From Firm-08 sp045541535 (GTDB lineage Bacteria > Bacillota > Clostridia > Oscillospirales > QAKW01): a stretch of 16,649 nucleotides of DNA. The notes beneath the pieces were generated by a model. The model worked only from the letters and a program-made list of their open reading frames with translations, made no database searches and was not told where the DNA came from. The number at the start of each line of letters is the position of its first letter. The first letter of the stretch is position 1. The position numbers and the translations under genes are program-made. Location: assembly GCA_045541535.1 (NCBI GenBank), contig JAZQJG010000022.1:1-16649 (forward strand), written 5' to 3'. Below, piece by piece: positions 1-6,985 of the stretch.

Positions 1-17
1 GCTGTGTTAAAATACTC

Positions 18-195
18 GCCAATACACAAAGTATTGGCTGCGTTTTATGCCTTGCCGATGCAAAAATCGGCTCCGGCAAAATTCTGCGACCTGAAAGCGC
101 AGAATTTTAAGAGATTTTTGGTGCAGAGGAGGAGGCAAGGCTGGCGCCTGCCGACGACGATAATCCAAAAAGCACCGAAATTATGCACTTTCAGG
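18..195. repeat. Chain of strong hairpins, possible structured RNA or mobile-like repeat
   Basis: No gene is supported here. Directly visible: GCCAATAC (18-25) pairs with GTATTGGC (31-38). TTGCCG (52-57) pairs with CGGCAA (74-79). AAAATTCTGCG (78-88) pairs perfectly with CGCAGAATTTT (98-108) around a 9-nt loop. A longer arm at 90-107 pairs with 178-195 at 16 of 18 positions. The last two helices share bases 98-107, so they cannot form together. A 77-residue open frame crosses this stretch but looks like a by-product of the repeat. A structured RNA and a degenerate repeat element are both possible. Confidence 0.5.
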
Positions 196-217
196 CGTGT
201 TCGGATGCTCCTCCACT

Positions 218-381
218 GCTTACCCGCTTCGCTCTAAGCCATTATACCAAATTTTTGCGTGCGTGGAGCCCGCAACAAGCGTTTGTTTCTGCACCAAAAT
301 ATATCGGCGGAGCCCATTCTGATTTCTTTTGTTATTCTACCGCACGGGGTCGTTGCACCGTTTTGTGTGCAATTTGCCATC
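218..381 (+). repeat. Dispersed repeat, copy 1 (same sequence family as 8884-9046)
   Basis: This stretch aligns from GCTTACCCGC to CAATTTGCCATC with 8884-9046 in the same orientation. By eye well over two thirds of positions match, and the best-conserved part is TACCGCACGGGGTC with the T-rich stretch before it. Both copies lie in gene-free DNA. No inverted ends, target duplication or transposase is visible, so it is called only as a dispersed repeat. Short open frames through it are interrupted by a stop in the other copy, so it is probably not coding. Confidence 0.75.
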
Positions 382-385
382 AATG

Positions 386-449
386 GAGATTTTTGACAAA
401 GTCAAAAATCCATCCATAACTATTCACTATTCATTCTTCACTCTTCACT
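386..449 (+). repeat. Hairpin insert plus 7-bp tandem tail
   Basis: ATTTTTGAC and GTCAAAAAT form a 9-bp hairpin with an AAA loop (about 388-408). It interrupts the end of repeat copy 1, because copy 2 at 9041-9053 reads GCCATCCATAAC without it. From about 419 to 449 come degenerate heptamers of the type ATTCACT. A similar heptamer run (ATTGTTC) occurs at 12218-12250. Confidence 0.55.
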
Positions 450-502
450 AAAAAGTTTTGTCGTTTCCCGTCGGCAAAGCCGTGTTTTTTGCCGTATTAT
501 AC

Positions 503-545
503 AACAGCGCAAACCGTTGGCGCCCAACGGTTTGCGCTGTTTTTG
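503..545 (+). terminator. Strong intrinsic terminator upstream of noc
   Basis: ACAGCGCAAACCGTTGG (504-520) pairs perfectly with 524-540 around a CGC loop and is followed by TTTTTG. There is no T-run on the opposite strand, so it acts on + strand transcripts. No gene lies within 450 bases upstream, so it stops either a gene left of the window or a transcript through the repeat region. Confidence 0.85.
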
Positions 546-571
546 TGTCAAAAAATGTCGTCCTCTTTTGA

Positions 572-601
572 TTGACTTGTCCCGCCCTTTGGGCGTACAA
601 T
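572..601 (+). promoter_or_regulatory. Promoter of noc
   Basis: TTGACT (572-577) and TACAAT (596-601) are separated by 18 bases, a good sigma-A type match. The spacer contains the palindrome CGCCC-TTT-GGGCG (583-595), which could be an operator. The predicted transcript start near 608 rules out the ATG at 600 as the noc start. Confidence 0.75.
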
Positions 602-635
602 GGGGACAGAAAAAATCTTGCAAAGGAGCCTTGCC

Positions 636-1421
636 GTGACCCTGACACTGCAAAAGAAAAGTGAACTGCTGCAGTTGCCCACCGACCGCATTGCGCCCTC
701 GCCCCATCAGCCCCGGCGCATCTTCGCCCCCGAAGAACTGAGCGCCTTGGCGGAGAGCATCCGCAATTACGGTATATTACAACCTTTAGTGGTAACGCCC
801 AACGGCGCCGACTATTTTTTGGTAACGGGGGAGCGGCGGTTGCGCGCCGCCAAACTGGCGGGGCTGGAACAGGTGCCCTGTATCCTCTACGACCGCCCCA
901 CCGAGGATTGCGCCCTTGCCACCATGACGGAAAATCTGCAACGGCAAAACCTTTCCTATTGGGAAGAGGCCTACGGCTATAAGGCGCTGTTGGATCAGTT
1001 CGGCTATACGCAGGAAGAACTGGCGGGCAAGCTGGGCAAAAGCCAATCCGCCGTGGCCAACAAGCTACGCCTGCTGAAGCTCCCCATTCCCATACAATCC
1101 AAGCTGGCCGCCCACGGTCTGTCCGAGCGCCACGCCAGAGCCCTCCTTCGTCTGCAGGACACCGAGCAATTATACCGCACGTTGGAGACGGTGCTTCAAC
1201 GGAATTACACCGTGGCCCAGACCGAGCAATATATCGACCGTCTTTTGTCTCCCAAGGCTTCCCGAGCCAAGGCCACCCCGCTGGTGCGGGACCGCCGCAT
1301 CTGCCGCAACACCATTGAACGGGCAGTAAAGCTCATCCAACAAGCGGGAATAAAGGCCCACTCGGAATCCTCCGAGACCGACGCCTTTATCCAATATATC
1401 ATCCGCATCCCCAAGGAATAA
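636..1421 (+). CDS. noc: Nucleoid occlusion protein Noc (ParB family)
   Basis: A 261-residue ParB/Noc-family DNA-binding CTPase. The ParB-N domain covers about 15-110 with the CTP-binding motif GERRLR (65-70) and ENLQRQ (99-104). The helix-turn-helix follows at about 123-150, and the C-terminal dimerisation part ends in IIRIPKE as in known Noc. The four residues that distinguish Noc from ParB in published specificity studies (Q, K, K, R) are present as Q137, K143, K148 and R165, so Noc is preferred over a second ParB. The GTG start at 636 is chosen because AAAGGAG (622-628) lies 7 nt upstream; the in-frame ATG at 600 overlaps the promoter. The N-terminus is short and lacks an obvious amphipathic membrane-targeting helix like that of Bacillus Noc. 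In Bacillus the protein blocks division over the nucleoid. It has its own promoter and terminator. Confidence 0.9.
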   Translation: MTLTLQKKSELLQLPTDRIAPSPHQPRRIFAPEELSALAESIRNYGILQPLVVTPNGADYFLVTGERRLRAAKLAGLEQVPCILYDRPTEDCALATMTENLQRQNLSYWEEAYGYKALLDQFGYTQEELAGKLGKSQSAVANKLRLLKLPIPIQSKLAAHGLSERHARALLRLQDTEQLYRTLETVLQRNYTVAQTEQYIDRLLSPKASRAKATPLVRDRRICRNTIERAVKLIQQAGIKAHSESSETDAFIQYIIRIPKE

Positions 1422-1470
1422 ACGGTATTTTCCCCTTTACCGTTTGTTCCACCATTCTCTTTCCCCAAGC

Positions 1471-1501
1471 AAAAAGCGACTGCGTATAGCAGTCGCTTTT
1501 T
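1471..1501 (+). terminator. Terminator of noc
   Basis: AAAAAGCGACTGC (1471-1483) pairs perfectly with GCAGTCGCTTTTT (1489-1501) around a GTATA loop. With A-runs and T-runs on both sides it could work in both directions. It separates noc from the par operon. Confidence 0.9.
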
Positions 1502-1505
1502 GCGT

Positions 1506-1521
1506 TGTTCCACGTGGAACA
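1506..1521. promoter_or_regulatory. parS site 1 (ParB loading site)
   Basis: TGTTCCACGTGGAACA is a perfect 16-bp palindrome. It differs by one base from the well-known Bacillus parS form TGTTCCACGTGAAACA. It lies between noc and parA, close to parB, as expected for an origin-proximal centromere. Confidence 0.93.
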
Positions 1522-1679
1522 CGACTGCGACCGCTGCCGGTGGCAGAGGAAGGGAGCGGGTCAGCGGCTGCCGCAACACGGCGATTGGCAAGCAGCGTCG
1601 GTCTGCGCCGACAGAGCCGATGTTGCAAAGAGGGATTGGAATCACCTTGGTTGCCCGAAGGTAACAAAGCAAGGCAGAA
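1522..1679. other. Gene-free DNA between the two parS sites
   Basis: A GC-rich stretch with no convincing gene. Open frames here lack ribosome sites and have no family resemblance I recognise. Nothing beyond the flanking parS sites can be assigned. Confidence 0.5.
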
Positions 1680-1695
1680 TGTTCTACGTGGAACA
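1680..1695. promoter_or_regulatory. parS site 2
   Basis: TGTTCTACGTGGAACA differs by one base from the perfect palindrome at 1506. The two sites are 174 bp apart. Site 2 lies 20 bp upstream of the predicted -35 of parA, so ParB bound or spreading there could affect parA transcription. Confidence 0.88.
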
Positions 1696-1714
1696 ACTTT
1701 TTTCCCAAAACCCC

Positions 1715-1743
1715 TTTAAAAACCAAATCAAATGTGCTATACT
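1715..1743 (+). promoter_or_regulatory. Promoter of the parA operon
   Basis: TTTAAA (1715-1720, weak -35) and TATACT (1738-1743) are 17 bases apart, and the -10 is extended by TGC just upstream. The leader of roughly 57 nt includes the hairpin CCGCCC-TTTG-GGGCGG (1775-1790), which ends 3 nt before the ribosome site AAAGGAAGA (1794-1802). Confidence 0.65.
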
Positions 1744-1807
1744 GAATGAGCATATATAAATAAATAGGAAACATCCGCCCTTTGGGGCGGTATAAAGGAA
1801 GATATCC

Positions 1808-2587
1808 ATGGGAAAAATAATAGCCATAGCCAACCAAAAGGGCGGCGTGGGCAAGACGACCACCGCTGTCAATCTCTCCTGTTCCGTGGCAGAGATGGGC
1901 AAAAAGGTGCTGTTGGTCGATTTTGACCCCCAAGCCAACGCCACCAGCGGTTACGGCATTTCCCGCAGAACGCTGGGCAACAACACGGTGTACGAAGCCT
2001 TGTTGGGACAGGCGAAGGTGCGGGATTGCATCCGTCACACCGTGGTGGACAATCTGGACATACTGCCCACCACCAAGGATCTGGCCGGCGCCACCATTGA
2101 GCTGGTCTCAATGGACAACCGCACGGGATTGCTGAAAAGCATTCTCGACGAGATCCGTCATCTTTACGACTACATTTTTATTGACTGCCCGCCCAGTCTG
2201 GAATTGTTGACCATCAACGTATTGGCGGCGGCAAACTCGGTGCTGGTGCCCGCGCAATGCGAGTTTTATGCGCTGGAGGGCCTGTCCCAGTTGGTGGCCT
2301 TGATCAAAAAGGTCAAGCAGGGCTTTAACCCCGGCCTCCATCTGGAAGGGGTACTGCTGACCATGTACGACGGCAGACTCAACCTGACCCTGCAGGTCAA
2401 GGACGAGATCAAAAAATTCTTTGGTGACAAGGTATACAAAAACGTCATCACCCGCAACGTGCGCCTCAGTGAGGCGCCCAGTCACGGTGTTCCCGTACAG
2501 CTCTACGACCGCTATTCCAAAGGGGCGCTGGCATACCGTGAACTGGCCAGAGAGTTTTTAGAAAATCAGAAGGGAGTGGCCCAATGA
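1808..2587 (+). CDS. parA: Chromosome partitioning ATPase ParA (Soj)
   Basis: A 259-residue ParA/MinD-type ATPase. It shows the deviant Walker A motif KGGVGKTT (11-18) with the signature lysine K11, the A' motif VDFDPQ (37-42) and Walker B IFIDCPP (123-129). The typical C-terminal basic stretch ITRNVRLSEAPSHG lies at about 214-227. ATP-bound ParA dimers bind DNA nonspecifically, and ParB stimulates hydrolysis. In Bacillus the homologue Soj also controls DnaA activity, which fits the nearby dnaA. The start has AAAGGAAGA 5 nt upstream. The gene overlaps parB by 4 bp (ATGA), so the two are probably translationally coupled. Length is normal for chromosomal ParA, with no N-terminal plasmid-type extension. 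Confidence 0.97.
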   Translation: MGKIIAIANQKGGVGKTTTAVNLSCSVAEMGKKVLLVDFDPQANATSGYGISRRTLGNNTVYEALLGQAKVRDCIRHTVVDNLDILPTTKDLAGATIELVSMDNRTGLLKSILDEIRHLYDYIFIDCPPSLELLTINVLAAANSVLVPAQCEFYALEGLSQLVALIKKVKQGFNPGLHLEGVLLTMYDGRLNLTLQVKDEIKKFFGDKVYKNVITRNVRLSEAPSHGVPVQLYDRYSKGALAYRELAREFLENQKGVAQ

Positions 2588-3456
2588 AAAAGAAAGGTCT
2601 GGGCAGAGGCGTAGACGCCATTTTAGCGGACAACGATTTTCTGCCCGAGGAGCCCGTCTCCGACGAAGGGATCCGCACCCTGCGGATCAGCGATATTGAG
2701 CCCAATCGGGACCAGCCTCGCAAAGCCTTTGATGAAGAGGCCCTGCAAGCGCTGGCAAGCTCCATTGAACAGCACGGTCTGATCCAGCCCTTGCTGGTGG
2801 AGCCCTTGGAAAATGGGCGTTACCGCATCATTGCCGGCGAGCGCCGCTGGCGTGCCTGTCGGATGGCCGGCATGGAAGAGGTGCCGGTGGTGGTACGCAC
2901 CGTTACCCGGCAACAAAATATGGAAATTGCATTGATTGAAAACCTGCAGAGAGAGGATCTTAACCCTATCGAAGAGGCCAGAGGTTATCGCACCCTGCAG
3001 GAGCTCTATCATATGACCCAGGAGCAGATCGCCACCTCGGTGGGCAAATCCCGCCCCGCCGTGGCCAACGCCCTGCGTTTGCTCACCCTGCCCGAACAAA
3101 TTATGGATTTTGTGGCCGGGGGAGAGCTGTCCACCGGTCACGCCAAAGCATTGATGCCCTTGGATGGAGATCGGATGCTGATGCTGGCCAACCGGATTAT
3201 TTCCGAAGGTCTTACCGTCCGTCAGGCGGAGGCGCTGGTGAAAAAAGCGCTGGCCCCTGCCAAGGCCCCCGTTACCTTTGATCGGGAGGTCACCCTGGCC
3301 ATCAAGGAAATGGAGCGTGCCGCCCGAGAGCACGTGGGCAATAAGGTAACCATCCACCACACCCCCAAAAACAACGGCAAGGTGGAGATCCGTTATCACA
3401 GCGTAAGCGAGCTGGAAAAAATTATGGAAATTTTGAAAGGCGGTGACGGGAAATGA
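2584..3456 (+). CDS. parB: Chromosome partitioning protein ParB (Spo0J)
   Basis: A 290-residue centromere-binding CTPase. The N-terminal GLGRG (5-9) is the usual ParA-activating tail, a basic peptide. The ParB-N domain has IIAGERRWR (82-90) and ENLQREDLNPIEEA (119-132). A helix-turn-helix lies at about 144-170 and a C-terminal dimerisation domain at about 230-287. At the positions that separate ParB from Noc it has R157 and G185 as in ParB, with A163 and T168 at the two others, so this copy is the parS binder. It starts inside the parA stop (ATGA) and its own end overlaps the next gene in the same way. It should load on the two parS sites 0.9-1.1 kb upstream. Confidence 0.97.
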   Translation: MKKKGLGRGVDAILADNDFLPEEPVSDEGIRTLRISDIEPNRDQPRKAFDEEALQALASSIEQHGLIQPLLVEPLENGRYRIIAGERRWRACRMAGMEEVPVVVRTVTRQQNMEIALIENLQREDLNPIEEARGYRTLQELYHMTQEQIATSVGKSRPAVANALRLLTLPEQIMDFVAGGELSTGHAKALMPLDGDRMLMLANRIISEGLTVRQAEALVKKALAPAKAPVTFDREVTLAIKEMERAAREHVGNKVTIHHTPKNNGKVEIRYHSVSELEKIMEILKGGDGK

Positions 3457-4034
3457 GTGAAGAGAAGAAGAACATGCCCGTAGATCCCTTGGCACCCGAA
3501 ATCCCCGAGCAGGCAAAGGTGCCCGAAACCCCCACCACCCGTGTGGAGCAACAACTGAAAAAAGAAGCCAAAAAGATCACCGAATTCAAAAAAGATATCA
3601 AGTTTTTGTGGATCTACAGCACGGTATTTTGTTTGGTGCTGTTGGCCGTGATCGCCGGCAGTTATATCATTCAGGAAAAGATCCACAACGAAATGGACGA
3701 TTATAAAGAGCAGGCGGAATCCGCCACCCAATCGGACAAGCAGAACAAATCCCTGCTCTCCAACATTCAGGACAAATACGAGCAGGCGCAAAAAGAAAAC
3801 AAGCGGCTGGAAAACGAAAACGCCACCCTCAAGGCCGGCGCCGCCACCGACGAGGCCCTGATCAATAAAGGGGAGGCCATCATTCATCAGCAAAACCTGC
3901 TGTTACAGGCCATCAGCCTGTACGAGCAAAACAAAACGGGGGAGGCCCGAGAACTCTTTGGCCGGATCGACGCCGAACAGCTTCCCGAGGACGCCGCCCA
4001 AATCTACGCACATTATGAGGAGAGGTTGAAATAA
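3453..4034 (+). CDS. Unassigned membrane-anchored coiled-coil protein of the par operon
   Basis: 193 residues, family not recognised. Visible parts: a charged, proline-containing N-terminal tail (1-50); one hydrophobic segment at about 51-73 (starting FLWIYSTVFCLVLLAVIAG); a long Lys/Glu/Gln-rich stretch with coiled-coil character (about 76-128); and a helical C-terminus (about 146-193) resembling a TPR hairpin, with LLQAISLYEQNKTGEARELF. Positive charges before the hydrophobic segment suggest a cytoplasmic N-terminus, which would put the coiled coil and TPR-like part outside. The start ATG overlaps the parB stop (ATGA), as parB does with parA, so expression is probably coupled to partition genes. 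It lacks the FDAF-type core I would expect of the DUF4446 proteins often found next to parB. A role in segregation or envelope assembly is inference from context. Confidence 0.85.
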   Translation: MSEEKKNMPVDPLAPEIPEQAKVPETPTTRVEQQLKKEAKKITEFKKDIKFLWIYSTVFCLVLLAVIAGSYIIQEKIHNEMDDYKEQAESATQSDKQNKSLLSNIQDKYEQAQKENKRLENENATLKAGAATDEALINKGEAIIHQQNLLLQAISLYEQNKTGEARELFGRIDAEQLPEDAAQIYAHYEERLK

Positions 4035-4035
4035 A

Positions 4036-5313
4036 ATGCTGGACATCAAATACATCAAGGAAAACAAAGAAGCCGTCAAGGTTGCCATGCACAACCGCCA
4101 AATGGATCTGGACGCTGTCATTGACGAGCTGTGCGCGCTGGACGACGAGCGCAAGGCCCTGATCTTTGCCTCCGAGCAAAACAAGGCCAAGCAAAACGCC
4201 GTATCCAAGCAGATCCCCCAACTCAAGAAGGAGGGCAAGGACGTTGCCCCCATCTTCGCCGAAATGAAGGCGCTGAGCGAACAGATCAAGCAGGACGACG
4301 CCAAGCAATCCGAGATTGAAGCCAAGATGCAGGAACTGCTCTACGAAATTCCCAACGTTCCCGCCGAGCTGGTTCCAATCGGTAAGGATGATACCGATAA
4401 CGAAGAGCTGCGCCGTTTCGGCGAGCCCAAGGCCTTTTCCTTTGAGCCCAAGCCCCATTGGGAGCTGGGCAAGGAGCTGGACATTCTGGATCCCGAGATC
4501 GCCGGCAAGGTCAGCGGCGCCCGCTTCCATTTCTACAAAGGCTTGGGCGCCAAGCTGGAGCGCGCCATCATCAGCTTTTTCCTGGACAGCCACGGCAGTC
4601 GCGGCTATGAAGAGATCCTGCCTCCCTATCTGGTCAACCGTGCTTCTATGACCGGCACCGGGCAGCTTCCCAAATTTGAGGAGGACGCCTTTAAGACCAC
4701 CGAGGACTTTTTCCTCATTCCCACCGCCGAGGTACCCGTTACCAATATGTACCGTGGTGATATTCTGGACGGCAACACCCTGCCCATCCGTTACTGCGCC
4801 TATTCCGCCTGCTTCCGCGCCGAGGCGGGCAGTGCCGGTCGTGACACCAGAGGTCTGATCCGTCAGCATCAGTTCAACAAGGTTGAGCTGGTCAAATTCA
4901 CCCGTCCCGAGCAGAGCTGGGAAGAGTTGGAGACCCTCACCGCCTCCGCCGAGCAGGTACTGAAGGATCTGGGACTGCCTTACAGAGTGGTCCGTCTGTG
5001 CTCCGGCGATCTGGGCTTTTCCAGCGCTATGACCTATGATATTGAAGTGTGGATGCCCTCCTACGGCAGATACGTGGAGATCTCCTCCTGCTCCAATTTC
5101 CTGGACTTCCAGGCCAGACGCGCCAACATCAAGTTTAAGGACGACATCAAGGGCAAGGCGCAATTCGTCCACACCCTCAACGGCTCCGGCGTAGCCGTGG
5201 GCCGCACCACCGCCGCCATTTTGGAAAACTTCCAGAACGAGGACGGCAGCATTGATATTCCCGAGGCCCTGCGTCCCTATATGGGCGGCGTGGCCAAAAT
5301 CGAAAAGAAATAA
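4036..5313 (+). CDS. serS: Seryl-tRNA synthetase
   Basis: A 425-residue class II synthetase that charges tRNA-Ser (and tRNA-Sec where present). The N-terminal tRNA-binding coiled-coil arm covers about 1-105. The catalytic core has the serine-pocket TAE (230-232), motif 2 FRAEAGSAGRDTRG (260-273), and motif 3 NGSGVAVGRTTAAILENFQ (382-400). The length is typical. The start follows the upstream gene by 1 nt, with GAGGAGAGG (4017-4025) as ribosome site. Its stop overlaps the rnhA start by one base (TAATG). No T-box leader is present because the gene is internal to the operon, so regulation by uncharged tRNA-Ser is not evident. It sits between a membrane protein gene and rnhA. Confidence 0.98.
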   Translation: MLDIKYIKENKEAVKVAMHNRQMDLDAVIDELCALDDERKALIFASEQNKAKQNAVSKQIPQLKKEGKDVAPIFAEMKALSEQIKQDDAKQSEIEAKMQELLYEIPNVPAELVPIGKDDTDNEELRRFGEPKAFSFEPKPHWELGKELDILDPEIAGKVSGARFHFYKGLGAKLERAIISFFLDSHGSRGYEEILPPYLVNRASMTGTGQLPKFEEDAFKTTEDFFLIPTAEVPVTNMYRGDILDGNTLPIRYCAYSACFRAEAGSAGRDTRGLIRQHQFNKVELVKFTRPEQSWEELETLTASAEQVLKDLGLPYRVVRLCSGDLGFSSAMTYDIEVWMPSYGRYVEISSCSNFLDFQARRANIKFKDDIKGKAQFVHTLNGSGVAVGRTTAAILENFQNEDGSIDIPEALRPYMGGVAKIEKK

Positions 5314-5753
5314 TGAAACAGGTCAACATCTATTCCGACGGCGCCTGTAGCGGCAATCCCGGCCCCGGGGGCTACGGCACCATCATAGAGTATAAGGGTG
5401 TGACCAAGGAGCTCTCCCAAGGCTTTGCCGACACCACCAACAACCGTATGGAGCTGTTGGGCGCCATCGTGGGGCTGGAGGCGCTGAAGGAGCCCTGTCA
5501 GGTCACCCTCTACAGTGATTCCCGCTATCTGTGCGAATCGGTCAATCAACGCTGGGTATACGGCTGGCAAGCCCGCGGCTGGAAAAAAGCGGATAAAAAG
5601 CCCGCCCTCAACGTGGACCTGTGGCAACGGCTGTTGCCGTTGCTGGAGACCCATCAGGTCACCTTCGTCTGGATCAAGGGCCACGCAGGCCATCCCATGA
5701 ACGAGCGGTGCGACACCCTGGCCGTGGCCGCCAGAGAAGCGATCATCAAATAG
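5313..5753 (+). CDS. rnhA: Ribonuclease HI
   Basis: A 146-residue type I RNase H, which cuts the RNA strand of RNA-DNA hybrids such as R-loops and primers. All catalytic residues are visible: D9 in YSDGACSGNPGPGG, E47 in RMELLGA, D69 in YSDSRY, H124 in KGHAG and D134 in NERCDTLA. The basic handle region WVYGWQARGWKK (81-92) is present, as in the E. coli enzyme. The protein is full length. The start codon overlaps the serS stop by one base, and no separate ribosome site is evident, so it probably depends on translational coupling to serS. Being in an operon that runs toward the origin, where R-loops from head-on conflicts could form, is suggestive but not evidence of a special role. Confidence 0.97.
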   Translation: MKQVNIYSDGACSGNPGPGGYGTIIEYKGVTKELSQGFADTTNNRMELLGAIVGLEALKEPCQVTLYSDSRYLCESVNQRWVYGWQARGWKKADKKPALNVDLWQRLLPLLETHQVTFVWIKGHAGHPMNERCDTLAVAAREAIIK

Positions 5754-5785
5754 TATTTCGGAAATAAGGAAGCGAACAAATTTTT

Positions 5786-6973
5786 ATGAACAAACTCATT
5801 TACGTAGATCACGCCGCCACCACCAAGGTCCGTCCCGAGGCGGTGGAGGCTATGATGCCCTATCTCACCGATTATTACGGCAACGTCTCCAGTATGTACT
5901 CCATCTCGGATATCACCGAGCAGGCTCTGCTGGACGCCCGCCGCACCATTGCCGAATGTATCGGCGCCAAGGAGCAGGAGATCATCTTCACCTCCTGCGG
6001 CTCCGAGAGCAACAATATGGCCCTCTACGGCATCCTCAAAAAGGAGAAAGGGCATATCATCACCACCAACATTGAGCATCACGCCATCCTGCACACCGTG
6101 GCCGCCTTGGAAAAAGAAGGTTGCTCCGTTTCCTATCTGGAGGCGGATGCCGAGGGACTGATCACCCCCGAGCAATTGGAGGCCGCCATCCGTCCCGATA
6201 CCAAGATTATCTCCATTATGACCGCCAACAACGAGATCGGCACCATCCAGCCCATCAAGGAATTGGCCGCCGTGGCCAAGGCCCACAAGATCCCCTTCCA
6301 CACCGATGCGGTGCAGGCGGTGGGTCATCTGCCCCTCAACGTAAAAGAGTTGGGCGTGGATATGCTTTCCGCCAGCGGCCACAAGTTCGGCGCCCCCAAG
6401 GGCATCGGCTTTTTGTACGTCCGTGGCGGCGTCTATATCAAGCCGCTGATCCACGGCGGCGGTCAGGAACGGGGTAAGCGCGCCGGTACCGAGAACACCG
6501 CCTTTATCGTGGCGATGGCCAAGGCGCTGGAGCTCTCCTGTAAAGAGATGGCCGAGACCAACGCCCGTCTGGAAAAAATGAGAGATCGTTTGATTGACGG
6601 GATTCTGGAGCGGATTCCGTATTGTCGGCTCAACGGCTCCCGTACCCACCGTGTCCCCTCCAACGTCAACGTTTCCATTGAGTTTATCGAGGGGGAGGCG
6701 CTGCTCTTGATGCTGGATATGAACGGCATTCTGGCCTCTTCCGGCTCCGCCTGCACCACCGGCTCCCTGGATCCCTCCCACGTACTGCTGGCCATCGGAC
6801 TGACCCACGAGGTGGCCCACGGCAGTTTGCGCATCACCTTGGGTGAGGACAACACCGAGGAGGACGTGGATTATATTTTGGAAACATTACCCGCCATTGT
6901 CAAACGGCTGAGAGATATGTCCCCCGTCTGGGAGGATGCCCTCAAGGCCGGCATTGCCGAGGATTATGAATAA
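5786..6973 (+). CDS. iscS: Cysteine desulfurase (NifS/IscS type)
   Basis: A 395-residue PLP enzyme that takes sulfur from cysteine and hands it to a scaffold protein. Visible residues: H98 in IEHHA, D174 and Q177 in HTDAVQA, the PLP lysine K200 in SGHKFGAPKG, and the catalytic C323 in SSGSACTTGS, which sits on the long loop typical of class I (IscS/NifS) rather than SufS. The canonical start YVDHAATT follows at residues 6-13. The ribosome site AAGGAAG (5766-5772) is a longish 13 nt from the ATG. It lies 32 bp after rnhA with no promoter in between, and 12 bp before iscU, its expected partner. Whether it also supplies tRNA thiolation cannot be told from sequence. Confidence 0.95.
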   Translation: MNKLIYVDHAATTKVRPEAVEAMMPYLTDYYGNVSSMYSISDITEQALLDARRTIAECIGAKEQEIIFTSCGSESNNMALYGILKKEKGHIITTNIEHHAILHTVAALEKEGCSVSYLEADAEGLITPEQLEAAIRPDTKIISIMTANNEIGTIQPIKELAAVAKAHKIPFHTDAVQAVGHLPLNVKELGVDMLSASGHKFGAPKGIGFLYVRGGVYIKPLIHGGGQERGKRAGTENTAFIVAMAKALELSCKEMAETNARLEKMRDRLIDGILERIPYCRLNGSRTHRVPSNVNVSIEFIEGEALLLMLDMNGILASSGSACTTGSLDPSHVLLAIGLTHEVAHGSLRITLGEDNTEEDVDYILETLPAIVKRLRDMSPVWEDALKAGIAEDYE

Positions 6974-6985
6974 AAGGAGAATACT

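Noticed and set aside
4..237. 77-residue open frame at the window start
   Set aside because: It lies wholly in the hairpin chain, has no ribosome site and odd composition. Explained better as a by-product of the repeat.
183..419. Open frame through repeat copy 1, with peptide similarity to a frame through copy 2 (AWSPQ)
   Set aside because: In copy 2 the same frame is cut by a stop right after AWSPQ, and neither copy has a ribosome site. The likeness follows from the DNA repeat.
600..635. Upstream ATG at 600 as the noc start
   Set aside because: It overlaps the -10 box; the GTG at 636 has a good ribosome site.
1437..1667. Minus-strand frame between noc and parA
   Set aside because: It covers the noc terminator and parS site 1, with no ribosome site and a low-complexity Arg/Pro-rich product.
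3913..5172. Long minus-strand frame opposite serS (419 residues)
   Set aside because: It is antisense to a clear seryl-tRNA synthetase, is rich in Gly/Leu/Val as shadow frames of this codon use are, and has no family motif. Similar long shadows opposite iscS, dnaA and dnaN were rejected likewise.
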